Assembly: GCA_028290705.1 (NCBI GenBank)
Contig: JAQGJH010000020.1
Coordinates: forward strand, 1 to 48,821
Length of the DNA stretch: 48,821 nucleotides
Origin: Hyphomicrobiales bacterium
GTDB taxonomy: Bacteria; Pseudomonadota; Alphaproteobacteria; Rhizobiales; Beijerinckiaceae
Reading direction: 5' to 3'
The notes under the pieces were generated by a model that worked only from the letters and a program-made list of their open reading frames with translations, was not told the origin of the DNA and searched no databases. Made by a program: the position numbers and the translations under genes. Of this stretch, positions 1-8,013 are shown one piece after another; positions within the stretch are counted from its first letter, which is position 1; each line of letters opens with the position of its first letter.

Positions 1-1
1 C

Positions 2-115
2 ACCGGCGAATATATCGACACGCTGGGCTGGCGCTTCGAAGTCGTGGATCTGGACGGTCGCCGCATCGACAAGGTGCTGGCGCGCAAGCTCGAAGACACG
101 GAGATGGATGGCTGA
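2..115 (+). CDS. CorC/HlyC (TlyC-like) transporter-associated protein, C-terminal end
   Basis: Only the last 37 codons are in the window; the gene runs off the left edge. The visible peptide contains GWRFEVVDLDGRRIDKVL, which matches the end of the CorC_HlyC transporter-associated domain that closes CBS-domain proteins of the CorC/HlyC/TlyC family. These proteins are linked to magnesium and cobalt efflux or to membrane ion homeostasis. In Rhizobiales such a gene often sits beside ybeY, phoH and lnt, but that side is not visible here. The ORF ends with TGA at 113-115. The family call rests on a short C-terminal segment, so CorC-type and membrane-anchored HlyC-type cannot be separated. Confidence 0.75.
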   Translation, partial: TGEYIDTLGWRFEVVDLDGRRIDKVLARKLEDTEMDG

Positions 116-136
116 GGGCAGGGGGCGGCGCCAGTT

Positions 137-150
137 GGACGCTCGCGTCC
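137..150 (+). terminator. weak hairpin after the CorC/HlyC-like gene
   Basis: The arms GGACGC (137-142) and GCGTCC (145-150) form a six-pair stem with a two-base loop, about 20 bases after the stop codon. There is no T-run behind it, so it is at best a weak or Rho-assisted end. Confidence 0.2.
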
Positions 151-235
151 TTCAGGCGCATTCTATGTTCCCAACCCAATTGCAACATCGCCCAATTTCA
201 GTCAAGCTCATGCTTTTCAGGTGTGAGTTTCTAAA

Positions 236-844
236 ATGCGGTTTGGAATCTATGGCGTTTTAATCGCGATTGCTTCTTCCAGCATTCCGGCTGAAGCTGC
301 GAAAAATGATCTTTCGGATGTCCTCGCGACCGTCGCTGCCGAACTTATGGGTTGCAGAGGTCTCAATGATGATAAAGCTCGGCTACAATGCTTCGATACC
401 GTAGCCAAGAAGGCTTCCGAAGGAGCAGGAAAAGCAATCCTGGAGTCGCTGGATTCTCCAAAGGTGGAATTCAGTCTATCCAACATGATCGTCGTCGATC
501 CGGCTGATCTGTATATCTCGCCAAGGAAGTATGTCGGGCGCTCACTTGAGGTCCGCAATGTCGCTTGCATACACGCCGACACCGACGATTACCGGTGCAT
601 CAGCGGAGGCTCTGTGTTTACAGCCATATTCTCGGAAGACGTTTCTCCTTCTCAATCTAAGATCGAAATGGAACGACGTTGTGGTTTGATTCGAAATATT
701 TCATCACCGAATTGCCGAGTCACGATTCGCTTTGTGCCGAGTGAATTTGAGGAAGACGTTGTGAGTGGGGCAAACAAGAGGGTCATCTTCAAGACGCTGT
801 CGCTGGAAGTTCGACCCGCGCAACAAAATCGAAGGTCTAGATGA
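236..844 (+). CDS. hypothetical secreted protein
   Basis: I do not recognise this 202-residue protein. The first 22 residues look like a signal peptide: a short basic start, a hydrophobic stretch and an A-E-A-A cleavage region, suggesting periplasmic location. The mature part has a CRGLNDDKARLQCFD segment near residues 40-54; C-x(n)-D-x-R-L-x-C-[FY]-D is a short motif seen in many unrelated small exported proteins. Further cysteines lie near residues 110, 119, 148 and 159, so disulfides are possible. A line counted by hand has about 48 percent GC, clearly below the roughly 65 percent of the core genes nearby, suggesting horizontal origin. Its stop codon overlaps the next ATG by four bases (ATGA at 841-844). 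Confidence 0.6.
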   Translation: MRFGIYGVLIAIASSSIPAEAAKNDLSDVLATVAAELMGCRGLNDDKARLQCFDTVAKKASEGAGKAILESLDSPKVEFSLSNMIVVDPADLYISPRKYVGRSLEVRNVACIHADTDDYRCISGGSVFTAIFSEDVSPSQSKIEMERRCGLIRNISSPNCRVTIRFVPSEFEEDVVSGANKRVIFKTLSLEVRPAQQNRRSR

Positions 845-1104
845 AGTCGCGGTATCCATTGAATGTCGACAAGCAAAAGGCTCAGTCGCAGTCAGTCGGA
901 GGGCTAAACGGTGCCGTCAGGCATGTTGGCGTCCTGTCGCTGGCCGAACACACATTCGGCGAACGCGATAAGGCCCATCTTTGGTTCCGACGCGGGCTAA
1001 GCGAATTGGGCGGCGAGAAGCCGCTCGACGTCGCTCAGACAGAGGCCGGCGTGCGCATCGTGGAGAATGTCTTGGCACGGATCGCTTGGGGCGCTCCCGC
1101 CTGA
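841..1104 (+). CDS. C-terminal stub of an Xre/MbcA/ParS-type (DUF2384) antitoxin
   Basis: From about residue 30 to the end the 87-residue product resembles the toxin-binding domain of Xre/MbcA/ParS antitoxins: AEHTFGERDKAHLWFRR, then LGGEKPLDVAQTEAGVRIVE and a closing LARIAWGAPA. A normal family member has about 50 more N-terminal residues forming a helix-turn-helix region. Here that part is missing: the first 20 or so residues look unrelated, and an in-frame TAG lies at 838-840 directly before the ATG. No RES-domain toxin follows. I read it as a remnant of a toxin-antitoxin locus, although the ATGA overlap with the gene upstream means it could still be translated as a short protein. Confidence 0.5.
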   Translation: MKSRYPLNVDKQKAQSQSVGGLNGAVRHVGVLSLAEHTFGERDKAHLWFRRGLSELGGEKPLDVAQTEAGVRIVENVLARIAWGAPA

Positions 1105-1454
1105 TGCTCGGCTGCCAGAATGCGTTGGGCTGGCCCGCGAGCTAAGCAGCCAGTTTTCCGACGGTATGCAAATGGCCGCGATTCAACATTCACGCTAGGA
1201 GTTGGCTATCTGACTTGGACCTGCGACTGCTCTGAACCCCATCCATACAAGTTCCATAATATACCTTATGCGAATAACGGATGCCTGGATCACCATCCCT
1301 GCGTGGCCCATTCGACAAAGCCTTCCGCCATAGCCGGAATGGCAACCCTCCACCCCACGGAGGTCGTCAACCTCTCCCATGCATGTCGGCATCCAGCTTC
1401 GTCACGCGTCTATGATCGAACGCCCGTGCGGGCGGCGTATGATGGAGAGCGACA
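1105..1454. other. 350-bp gap with no convincing gene
   Basis: The stretch is lower in GC than the core genes (about 48 percent over 1201-1260). Open frames here give no recognisable protein. It contains an inverted repeat CATAA-N6-TTATG (1255-1270) and a GC hairpin CGCCCG-TG-CGGGCG (near 1422-1435) just before the YciI-like gene. No RES toxin or other part of the toxin-antitoxin locus could be read here in any frame. Confidence 0.5.
1255..1270. promoter_or_regulatory. small inverted repeat, possible operator
   Basis: CATAA and TTATG form a perfect five-base dyad around a TATACC centre, 185 bp before the YciI-like gene, in an AT-rich pocket. It could be a regulator site or an extended -10 region. 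Short dyads of this kind arise by chance, so support is weak. Confidence 0.2.
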
Positions 1455-1820
1455 ATGCGTGTGATGGTGATGGTCAAAGCTACGGCGGACAGCGAGAAAG
1501 GCCTCCTGCCGTCGACAGAACTCCTCGAAGCTATGGGCCGGTTCAACGAGGAACTCACCAACGCCGGCGTGATGCAGTCGGGCGATGGCCTGCATCCGTC
1601 TTCCAAGGGCAAGCGCGTGGCATTCGACGGCGCGAGCCGCTCGGTCTCGGACGGTCCCTTCACCCAGACGGCGGAGCTCGTCGCAGGCTTCTGGATCTGG
1701 CAGGTGAAGGATATGGCCGAGGCCGTCGAATGGGTGAAGCGCTGCCCGAACCCGATGCCGGGTCCGAGCGAGATCGAGATCCGTCCGCTCTACGAGGAAG
1801 CAGATTTCGCCCCCGCCTGA
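1455..1820 (+). CDS. YciI-like protein with DGPF motif
   Basis: This 121-residue protein belongs to the YCII/DGPFAETKE family of small ferredoxin-like-fold proteins. The defining DGPF is at residues 66-69, inside SVSDGPFTQTAELVAGFW, and the N-terminal strand MRVMVMVKA is typical. The biochemical role of the family is not settled; many members sit beside ECF sigma factors, but none is visible here. A GGAGAG ribosome-binding site lies about 6 bases before the ATG. The gene is alone on this strand and converges on the glutathionyl-hydroquinone reductase gene, with stop codons 9 bp apart. Confidence 0.85.
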   Translation: MRVMVMVKATADSEKGLLPSTELLEAMGRFNEELTNAGVMQSGDGLHPSSKGKRVAFDGASRSVSDGPFTQTAELVAGFWIWQVKDMAEAVEWVKRCPNPMPGPSEIEIRPLYEEADFAPA

Positions 1821-1829
1821 CCGACCGCG

Positions 1830-2813
1830 TCAGCTTCCGCTCGACCCACGACCATGCGGAACGTCGAGGTGCAGGATGGGTCCGGCTGGCACGATCCCGC
1901 TCGGGTTGATGTGCCGGTGGCTGCCGAAATAATGGCTCTTGATATGGTGGAAGTTCACCGTCTCGGCCACTCCCGGCATCTGGTAGAGCTCGCGCAGATA
2001 GCCCTGCAGATGCGGATAATCGGCGATGCGCCGCAGGTTGCATTTGAAGTGTGTGGCGTAGACGGGATCGAAGCGGATCAGGGTCGTGAACAAGCGCCAG
2101 TCCGCTTCGGTGGGCCTGTCGCCGCAGAGATAGCGGCGCGTGCCCAGCTGCGCTTCCAGCCAATCGAGCGTGTCGAAGAGCGGGCGGACATTTTCCTCAT
2201 AGGCCGCCTGCGTCGTGGCGAAGCCGGCCTTGTAGACCCCGTTGTTCAACGTGTCGTAGACGCGTGCATTGATCGCGTCGATCTCCGGGCGCAGGTCGGC
2301 GGGATAGAAATCGCCCGGCTTGGCCCCAACCTGATCGAACGCACTGTTGAACATGCGCATGATCTCGGCGGATTCATTGCTGACGATGCGCCGCAGCTTC
2401 TTGTCGAACAGGACGGGAACGGTGGCGCGCCCCGTGTATCCCGGCTCGGCCGCGGCATAGACTTCATGCAAGGCCCTGGCGCCGAAGAACGGGTCAGGCA
2501 GCACGCCCTCGCCGGGCGCGAAGGTCCAGCCATCCTCCAGCATCAGCCAGTGCACGATCGACAGGCCGATCATGTCCTCAAGGCCCTTGAGCCGCCGCAG
2601 GATCAACGTCCGATGCGCCCAGGGACAGGCCAGCGAGACGTAGAGATGATAGCGTCCAGGTTCCGCCTCGAAGCCACCCTGCCCGCCGGGCCCAGGCGCG
2701 CCGTCCGGCGTCACCCAGTTCCGCAGGGCGCTCTCCTTGCGCTCGAAGCGCCCATCTGCCGAGGCAAAGCCGCTCGCGTCCTTGTGCCAGCGCCCGTCGA
2801 CGAGCATACCCAT
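1830..2813 (-). CDS. yqjG: glutathionyl-hydroquinone reductase (omega-class GST, YqjG type)
   Basis: The enzyme reduces glutathionyl-hydroquinones to hydroquinones with release of glutathione disulfide, in the cytosol. It keeps the family's catalytic region SLACPWAHRTLILRR with the active Cys at residue 63, the same number as in E. coli YqjG, followed by a GST C-terminal helical domain containing DRPTEADWRLFTTLIRFDPV. Length from the chosen start is 327 residues against about 328 in E. coli. A 32-codon upstream extension is open but low in family character; the ATG at 2813 has a GGAG ribosome-binding site and gives the family N-terminus MGMLVDGRW, so it was preferred. Confidence 0.92.
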   Translation of the reverse strand: MGMLVDGRWHKDASGFASADGRFERKESALRNWVTPDGAPGPGGQGGFEAEPGRYHLYVSLACPWAHRTLILRRLKGLEDMIGLSIVHWLMLEDGWTFAPGEGVLPDPFFGARALHEVYAAAEPGYTGRATVPVLFDKKLRRIVSNESAEIMRMFNSAFDQVGAKPGDFYPADLRPEIDAINARVYDTLNNGVYKAGFATTQAAYEENVRPLFDTLDWLEAQLGTRRYLCGDRPTEADWRLFTTLIRFDPVYATHFKCNLRRIADYPHLQGYLRELYQMPGVAETVNFHHIKSHYFGSHRHINPSGIVPAGPILHLDVPHGRGSSGS

Positions 2814-3133
2814 GACAATCTCCAATCCTGGCCTGTCTCGCGATCGGCGAAGGCGTCCTGGTTCCAACGATTCACCGCGCGATCGGCTGCGTCGATCCTT
2901 GTCTTTCACGGCGTCAAGTCTTTTTCTCAGAATGCGTGAAAGCCATGGCGCAGGCCCGACTTTACTGCTACAAGTGCGACAGGTGCGCGCATCCCATATT
3001 GAGAATGCGAGACTTCCGGTTCGCTGGAACGATCGAAACCAGTCGGGAGCACCTCCTGGCTGGCTTTTTGCGTTTTGGATTCTGATGACGGACCACGGGC
3101 TTAGCGAAGAATTGGCGGAGACGAGCAGGTATC
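2814..3133. other. divergent intergenic region between yqjG and the double cold-shock gene
   Basis: These 320 bases separate two divergent genes and must hold both promoters. I see no convincing -35/-10 pair; CATATT at 2993-2998 is a possible -10. The clearest element is the terminator-like hairpin at 3039-3068, described separately. Confidence 0.4.
3039..3068 (+). terminator. terminator-like hairpin in the leader of the double cold-shock gene
   Basis: The arms CCAGTCGGGAG (3039-3049) and CTCCTGGCTGG (3053-3063) pair over 11 bases, two of them G-U, with loop CAC, and are followed by CTTTTTG. This is a canonical intrinsic terminator shape on the plus strand. No plus-strand gene ends here, since yqjG is on the other strand. 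It lies 66 bp before the cold-shock ATG, so it could act as an attenuator in that gene's leader. Confidence 0.5.
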
Positions 3134-3796
3134 ATGAGCAAAGGTAAGGATTTCCGGGGCCCCAGAAAGCGGGGGTTCGACGACGATGGACCGATGTCCT
3201 ACGACTCTCGTCCGAGCCGTCCTTCTCGCCCGGCATTCGGTAGCGGCCCCAGCTTTGGCGGCGGCCCTGCTCCCGAAATGGGGGGAGCCCCGACGGGTAC
3301 GCCCGTCGACGCCACGGTGAAGTGGTTCAAGGGTGACAAGGGGTTCGGTTTCGTCGAACTCGGCAATGGTACCGGCGATGCGTTCCTGCACATCGGCGCG
3401 CTCCAGTCCGCCGGTTACGAGACCGTACCTCCGGGCGCCAAGCTCAAAGTGCTGGTTGGATCCGGCATGAAGGGCGCCCAGGTCACACGCGTGCTGGAAG
3501 TGGATACGTCCACCGCCTCCGAAGTACGCCCTGCCCGCACGTTCGACAGCCCGCGGCCGCAGCGCCGCATGCCGGACGTCTCCACGGCCACGGAAATTTC
3601 CGGAACCGTGAAATGGTTCGATGACGCGAAGGGCTTCGGCTTCGTCGCGAGCAACGACGGCGGCAAGGATGTCTTCGTGCACATCTCGATCCTGCGTCCT
3701 TCCGGAATCGCGCATCTGCCCGAAGGGCAGGCCGTCTCCATGAAGGTTGTCGAAACGCCGAAAGGCCGCGAGGCAGTCTCGATCGACCTGGCCTGA
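3134..3796 (+). CDS. protein with two cold-shock domains
   Basis: The 220-residue product has two CspA-type OB folds. The first (about residues 56-122) begins ATVKWFKGDKGFGFVELG and has DAFLHIGAL; the second (about 155-219) begins SGTVKWFDDAKGFGFVASND and has DVFVHISIL. Both RNP1 (KGFGFV) and RNP2 ([FV]-[LV]-H-I) motifs are intact, so single-stranded RNA or DNA binding is expected. The first 50 residues are rich in Gly, Pro, Arg and Ser and probably disordered. Such tandem proteins are common in Rhizobiales. Translation starts at ATG 3134 behind AGCAGG. An intrinsic terminator follows the gene, and a terminator-like hairpin precedes it. Confidence 0.92.
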   Translation: MSKGKDFRGPRKRGFDDDGPMSYDSRPSRPSRPAFGSGPSFGGGPAPEMGGAPTGTPVDATVKWFKGDKGFGFVELGNGTGDAFLHIGALQSAGYETVPPGAKLKVLVGSGMKGAQVTRVLEVDTSTASEVRPARTFDSPRPQRRMPDVSTATEISGTVKWFDDAKGFGFVASNDGGKDVFVHISILRPSGIAHLPEGQAVSMKVVETPKGREAVSIDLA

Positions 3797-3846
3797 GCCG
3801 GATCGCTCGTCCGTCCGTCATCTGCACCGGAGCCCCGTTCCGGTCG

Positions 3847-3876
3847 AAAAGGCGCTCGTCTCCGGGCGCCTTTTTT
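3847..3876 (+). terminator. intrinsic terminator after the double cold-shock gene
   Basis: AGGCGC and GCGCCT arms around the CCGGG-containing loop are followed by TTTTTT at 3871-3876, about 50 bp after the stop codon. This is a standard Rho-independent signal, and it separates the cold-shock gene from mazG. Confidence 0.75.
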
Positions 3877-3925
3877 CGTTTCTCTCTCCGCCCGCTAGGC
3901 TGACTTTTCTGACAGGCCGTTGCTC

Positions 3926-4741
3926 ATGAAACCTGCCCGCGACTTGGCCCGTCTCATCGAGATCATGGCGGCTCTTCGCACGCCAGGCAGCGGCTGCCCC
4001 TGGGATCTGGAGCAGACCTTCGCGACGATCGCGCCCTACACGATCGAGGAGGCCTATGAGGTCGCCGACGCGATCGAACGCGCCGACTGGTCGGATCTCA
4101 CCGATGAATTGGGCGACCTGCTGCTCCAGGTCGTTTTTCACGCCAGGATCGCCGAGGAGGCCGGCCTCTTCGCTTTTCCGGACGTCGTCGAAGCCATCAC
4201 CACCAAGCTGGTTCGCCGCCATCCGCACGTCTTCGGGGATGGAAATGCTCTTTCACCCGAGGAGGTGAAGGCCTCCTGGGGGCGCATCAAGGCAGAGGAA
4301 AAACGCCTCAGGGCCGCGCGGCGGGGAGGCGTCGAGGTCGCAAAAGGGTTGCTGGCCGACGTGCCCGCGGCTCTGCCCGGCCTGACCCGTGCGGTCAAAC
4401 TCCAGGCCAAAGCGTCGACGGTCGGTTTCGACTGGAACGACGCCCGGCTGGTTCTCGCCAAGATCAAGGAAGAGATCGCCGAATTTGAAGAAGCTGCCGA
4501 TCTCAAGGACCCGGACGCCATGCGGGGCGAAATCGGCGACCTGTTGTTTGCCGTCGCCAATCTCGCGCGGCACGTCGACGTCGACCCGGAGGACGCCGTC
4601 CGCGCCACCAACGCCAAGTTCGAGCGGCGTTTCGCTCACATCGAGCAAGCTCTGGTCACGCAGGGCCGCAGCCTCGACGACGCGACGCTTTCGGAAATGG
4701 ACGCCCTCTGGGACGAGGCCAAGCGGCTCGAGCGATCGTGA
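3926..4741 (+). CDS. mazG: nucleoside triphosphate pyrophosphohydrolase MazG
   Basis: MazG hydrolyses (d)NTPs to NMP and pyrophosphate, cleaning the nucleotide pool and affecting the stringent response. The 271-residue protein shows the tandem MazG arrangement: GCPWDLEQTFATIAPYTIEE near residues 22-42, DELGDLLLQVVFHA near 60-73, and a second repeat with KIKEEIAEFEEA and GEIGDLLFAVANLARHV. The E-x-x-E and E-x-x-D metal ligands are present in both halves. E. coli MazG has 263 residues. I chose ATG 3926 over an in-frame TTG two codons upstream. The gene converges on hflX with only 3 bp between stop codons. Confidence 0.95.
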   Translation: MKPARDLARLIEIMAALRTPGSGCPWDLEQTFATIAPYTIEEAYEVADAIERADWSDLTDELGDLLLQVVFHARIAEEAGLFAFPDVVEAITTKLVRRHPHVFGDGNALSPEEVKASWGRIKAEEKRLRAARRGGVEVAKGLLADVPAALPGLTRAVKLQAKASTVGFDWNDARLVLAKIKEEIAEFEEAADLKDPDAMRGEIGDLLFAVANLARHVDVDPEDAVRATNAKFERRFAHIEQALVTQGRSLDDATLSEMDALWDEAKRLERS

Positions 4742-4744
4742 GCG

Positions 4745-6190
4745 TCAGGTCTCGCCGGCCTCGCCATCGGTAGCGCCGTCGTCTTCGGCCTCGAGCCAGA
4801 CCGACGCGACGGGCATTTCCTCGTCACGGCTCGCTTCGGGAAATCGCTGCAGCAAGCGTTCGATTTTCTCGGGCGCGATCCGCAGCAGGATGTCGAGCGA
4901 TCCATCCGTGTGCGGCGAACGCGAAAGCACCTCGCCGTTCTCGTAAAGCCAATGCAGCCCCTGCCCGTCCGTCGCGGCCACCGGCACACGAAAGCGGGAG
5001 CGGCCACGCGCCAGTTTGTCCTCGATGCCGGCCAGAAGAGCGTCCGTGCCATCGCCCTTGAGGGCTGAAACGATGAAAGGCCGTTCGCCCGCGCTGCGAT
5101 GTTCGACGGCATCCATCAGGGCCAAGCGACGGTCATCGCTGAGCAAATCGAGCTTGTTCCAGACCTCGATGATGCGGTCGCGATCTTCGGGCTGAATGCC
5201 GAGGTCCGCCAGAATGGCCTCGACGTCGGCGCTCTGGGCCTGCGTGTCCTCATGCGCGATGTCGCGCACATGCAGCACGATGTCGGCCGAGATCACCTCT
5301 TCGAGCGTCGCCCGGAAGGCGGAAACGAGCGTCGTCGGCAAGTCGGAGATGAAGCCCACGGTATCGGACAGCATGATGCGTGCGCCATGCGGCAGACGCA
5401 GCCCGCGCAGCGTCGGGTCCAGAGTGGCGAACAGCATGTCCTCGGCGAGAACCTCGGCGCGTGTCAGGCGGTTGAACAGCGTCGACTTGCCGGCATTGGT
5501 GTAGCCCACCAGCGCCACCACCGGATAAGGCACGGCCTGGCGGCTCTTGCGATGCAGGCCGCGTGTCTTCTTGACGGATTCGAGATCGCGCTCGATCCGC
5601 GTCATGCGCTCCTGGATGAGCCGCCGGTCCGTCTCGATCTGGGTTTCGCCCGGTCCGCCCAGGAAGCCAAAGCCGCCGCGCTGGCGCTCGAGATGCGTCC
5701 AGGATCGGACCAGCCGCGATTTCTGGTAGTTCAGATGCGCCAGCTCGACCTGCAGCGCGCCTTCGCGGGTCCGCGCCCGCCGGCCGAAGATTTCGAGAAT
5801 GAGGCCGGTGCGGTCTATGACCTTGCAGCCGAAAGCCTTCTCCAGGTTGCGCTGCTGGACGGGAGACAGCGCGCAATCCATCAGCACGAGATGGATGTCG
5901 TGCTCCTTGACGCGCTCGGCCACTTCCTCGACCTTCCCCTTGCCGAGATAGGTTGCGGGGCGGATCTGCGAGAGTTGCACGAGTTCGCGGCCCACGACAT
6001 CGAGGTCGATGGCGCGCGCCAGCCCTTCAGCCTCATCCAGGCGCGCATCCGGCGCGCGGAGAGAGCCGCCTGTCTCGAGGCGCGCGGAGGCGCGATCGCT
6101 GAGATAGGGACCCACGACAAGTGCGTGGGTCGCCTCCGCCAGCGCCTTTTCCGGCTCGATGATGGGTTTACCGATATTCGCCGCGCTCAC
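4745..6190 (-). CDS. hflX: ribosome-associated GTPase HflX
   Basis: HflX is a GTPase that binds the 50S subunit and rescues or splits stalled ribosomes. The 481-residue protein has the HflX N-terminal domain, a helical linker with GFGFLGGPGETQIETDRR near 172-190, then the G domain: G1 GYTNAGKST at 229-237, G3 DTVGF at 276-280, G4 NKLD at 345-348 and a G5-like SAL. It is longer than E. coli HflX (426 residues) because of an N-terminal extension usual in alphaproteobacteria and an acidic C-terminal tail. The start is GTG at 6190 with GAGG about 6 bases upstream. It lies 30 bp after hfq, the classic hfq-hflX pairing. Confidence 0.96.
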   Translation of the reverse strand: MSAANIGKPIIEPEKALAEATHALVVGPYLSDRASARLETGGSLRAPDARLDEAEGLARAIDLDVVGRELVQLSQIRPATYLGKGKVEEVAERVKEHDIHLVLMDCALSPVQQRNLEKAFGCKVIDRTGLILEIFGRRARTREGALQVELAHLNYQKSRLVRSWTHLERQRGGFGFLGGPGETQIETDRRLIQERMTRIERDLESVKKTRGLHRKSRQAVPYPVVALVGYTNAGKSTLFNRLTRAEVLAEDMLFATLDPTLRGLRLPHGARIMLSDTVGFISDLPTTLVSAFRATLEEVISADIVLHVRDIAHEDTQAQSADVEAILADLGIQPEDRDRIIEVWNKLDLLSDDRRLALMDAVEHRSAGERPFIVSALKGDGTDALLAGIEDKLARGRSRFRVPVAATDGQGLHWLYENGEVLSRSPHTDGSLDILLRIAPEKIERLLQRFPEASRDEEMPVASVWLEAEDDGATDGEAGET

Positions 6191-6220
6191 AGGGACCTCG
6201 CTTTCGCGTCCCTGCCGGCC

Positions 6221-6469
6221 TCACTTCTCAACGGAATCGTCAGGCTCGAACATCTGAATCGGATGACCGGGCATGATCGTCGAGATTGCGTGCTTGTAGA
6301 CGAGCTGAGAATGCCCATCCCGGCGGAGCAGGACGCAGAAATTGTCGAACCAGGTGACAACGCCTTGAAGCTTCACACCGTTCACGAGAAATATCGTGAG
6401 CGGCACCTTGTTCTTGCGTACGAAGTTCAGGAACGTGTCCTGCAAGTTCTGGGTGCGTTCGGCAGCCAT
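6221..6469 (-). CDS. hfq: RNA chaperone Hfq
   Basis: Hfq forms a hexameric Sm ring that pairs small RNAs with mRNAs. The 82-residue protein has Sm1 (about residues 10-45, [20 protein letters not shown] and [14 protein letters not shown]) and Sm2 with the YKHAISTI signature. The start at 6469 ([11 protein letters not shown]) matches the family; a longer in-frame extension of 24 codons is not typical. An AAAGAG stretch serves as a weak ribosome-binding site. The gene follows ntrX by 171 bp and precedes hflX, the usual alphaproteobacterial order. Confidence 0.97.
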   Translation of the reverse strand: MAAERTQNLQDTFLNFVRKNKVPLTIFLVNGVKLQGVVTWFDNFCVLLRRDGHSQLVYKHAISTIMPGHPIQMFEPDDSVEK

Positions 6470-6640
6470 TTTTTTTCTCTTTCCGTCAAAGCTCGCCAGG
6501 GTTTCGTCTCTGGTCCAGCTTTCGTTGTCTGCGCAGTTCAAGGAACGTACGATGTCCGAAACCTAGCGGATGCAAAGCAAGAGCCGCAAGGCTAACTTTG
6601 CAGAAAGCCGTCATGCTTTCGGACTGTGGGGTCAGGACGC

Positions 6641-8008
6641 TCAATCAATCGAAAGTGACTTGAGTTTACGATGGAGGGCCGATCGCTCCATTCCGATAAA
6701 CTCTGCCGTCCGCGAAATATTGCCGCCGAAGCGACTGATCTGGGCCACGAGATACTCGCGTTCAAAAACTTCGCGGGCCTCGCGCAGTGGCAGGCTCATC
6801 AGCTTCTCGCCGCCGGTTCCGTTCGGCGTGGTCGGCACCAAGGCGCCGATCTCGGAAGGCAGCATTTCGGCCGTGATGGTCGCATCCGGATCGCCCGCCG
6901 TCAGGATCATCAGACGCTCGACGTTGTTGCGCAGCTGCCGGATGTTCCCCGGCCAGTCGTGCGACTGTAAAACCGCCATCGCGTCCTCGCCAACCTGGCG
7001 GCGCGGCATGCCGGTCGTCTGCGAGACCTGGTCCATGAAATAGGACACCAGTTCGGGAATGTCCTCTCGCCTCTCGGACAACGAGGGAACGCGGATCGGC
7101 ACGACCGAAAGCCGGTGGAACAGATCCTCGCGGAACGTCCCCTCGGCGATCGCGGCAGCCAGATCGCGGCTCGCGGACGAGATGATCCGCACGTCGACGT
7201 GCACGCGGGTCGCGCCTCCCACGCGCTGAAAGTTCTGATCGACCAGCACGCGCAGGATCTTGCCCTGCGTCTCCTTCGGCATGTCGGCCACTTCGTCCAT
7301 GTAGAGCGTGCCGCCGTGCGCTTCCTCCAGTGCGCCGACCTTGCGCAGTCTCCCCTCCCCGGCCTCCGTGCCGAAAAGTTCGACCTCCATGGACTCCGGC
7401 GTGATCGTCGCTGCATTGATGATCACGAAAGGGCCGGCCGCGCGGTTCGACGCGTCATGAATGGCGCGCGCGACGAGTTCCTTGCCCGATCCCGGCGCGC
7501 CGGTGATCATGATGCGCGAATTGGCCGGCGCCACGCGCTCGATGACGCTGCGCAACTGGTTGATCGTGCTCGATTTACCAACGAGCCGGTTGGTCGCGCC
7601 GGAGCGCGTCTTCAGGTCCGTGAGTTCACGCTTGAGGCGCGAGGTCTCGAGCGCCCGGTCGGCCACCAGGACGAGCCTGTCAGCCTTGAACGGCTTCTCG
7701 ATGAAGTCGTACGCCCCGAGCTTGATCGCCGAGACGGCCGTCTCGATGTTGCCATGGCCGGAGATCATCACGACCGGCAAAGTCGGATGCTGTTCCTTGA
7801 TGATCTGCAGGATCTGCAATCCATCCAGGCGCGAGCCCTGCAGCCAGATGTCGAGGAAGACGAGATGCGGCCGTCGCGACTCGATGGCGGCCAGTGCCTC
7901 GTCGGAATTGCGCGCCGTTCGCGTCGCGTGGCCCTCGTCCGACAGGATGCCCGATACGCCTTCGCGGATGTCGGCTTCGTCGTCGACGATGAGAATATCG
8001 CTGACCAT
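6641..8008 (-). CDS. ntrX: response regulator NtrX
   Basis: NtrX is the partner of the NtrY kinase in nitrogen and redox-linked control. The 455-residue protein has a receiver domain (acidic pair at 9-11, phospho-Asp 53 in VFLDIWLQ, Lys in FIEKPF), an AAA+ domain with Walker A TGAPGSGKE near 169-177 and Walker B TLYMDEVADMP, and a Fis-type helix-turn-helix at the end (NISRTAEFIGMERSALHRKL). The GAFTGA loop that contacts sigma-54 is absent: where NtrC has [10 protein letters not shown] this protein reads TEAGEGRLRK. ATG 8008 lies 5 bp after the ntrY stop. The same frame stays open far upstream but overlaps ntrY and was not used. Confidence 0.95.
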   Translation of the reverse strand: MVSDILIVDDEADIREGVSGILSDEGHATRTARNSDEALAAIESRRPHLVFLDIWLQGSRLDGLQILQIIKEQHPTLPVVMISGHGNIETAVSAIKLGAYDFIEKPFKADRLVLVADRALETSRLKRELTDLKTRSGATNRLVGKSSTINQLRSVIERVAPANSRIMITGAPGSGKELVARAIHDASNRAAGPFVIINAATITPESMEVELFGTEAGEGRLRKVGALEEAHGGTLYMDEVADMPKETQGKILRVLVDQNFQRVGGATRVHVDVRIISSASRDLAAAIAEGTFREDLFHRLSVVPIRVPSLSERREDIPELVSYFMDQVSQTTGMPRRQVGEDAMAVLQSHDWPGNIRQLRNNVERLMILTAGDPDATITAEMLPSEIGALVPTTPNGTGGEKLMSLPLREAREVFEREYLVAQISRFGGNISRTAEFIGMERSALHRKLKSLSID

Positions 8009-8013
8009 GGATC

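Noticed and set aside
1120-1464. A 114-codon open frame after the antitoxin stub
   Set aside because: No family resemblance, no ribosome-binding site, and it runs into the YciI-like start region; I treat the area as noncoding.
5099-6595. A 498-codon open frame on the plus strand
   Set aside because: It is antisense to hflX and hfq.
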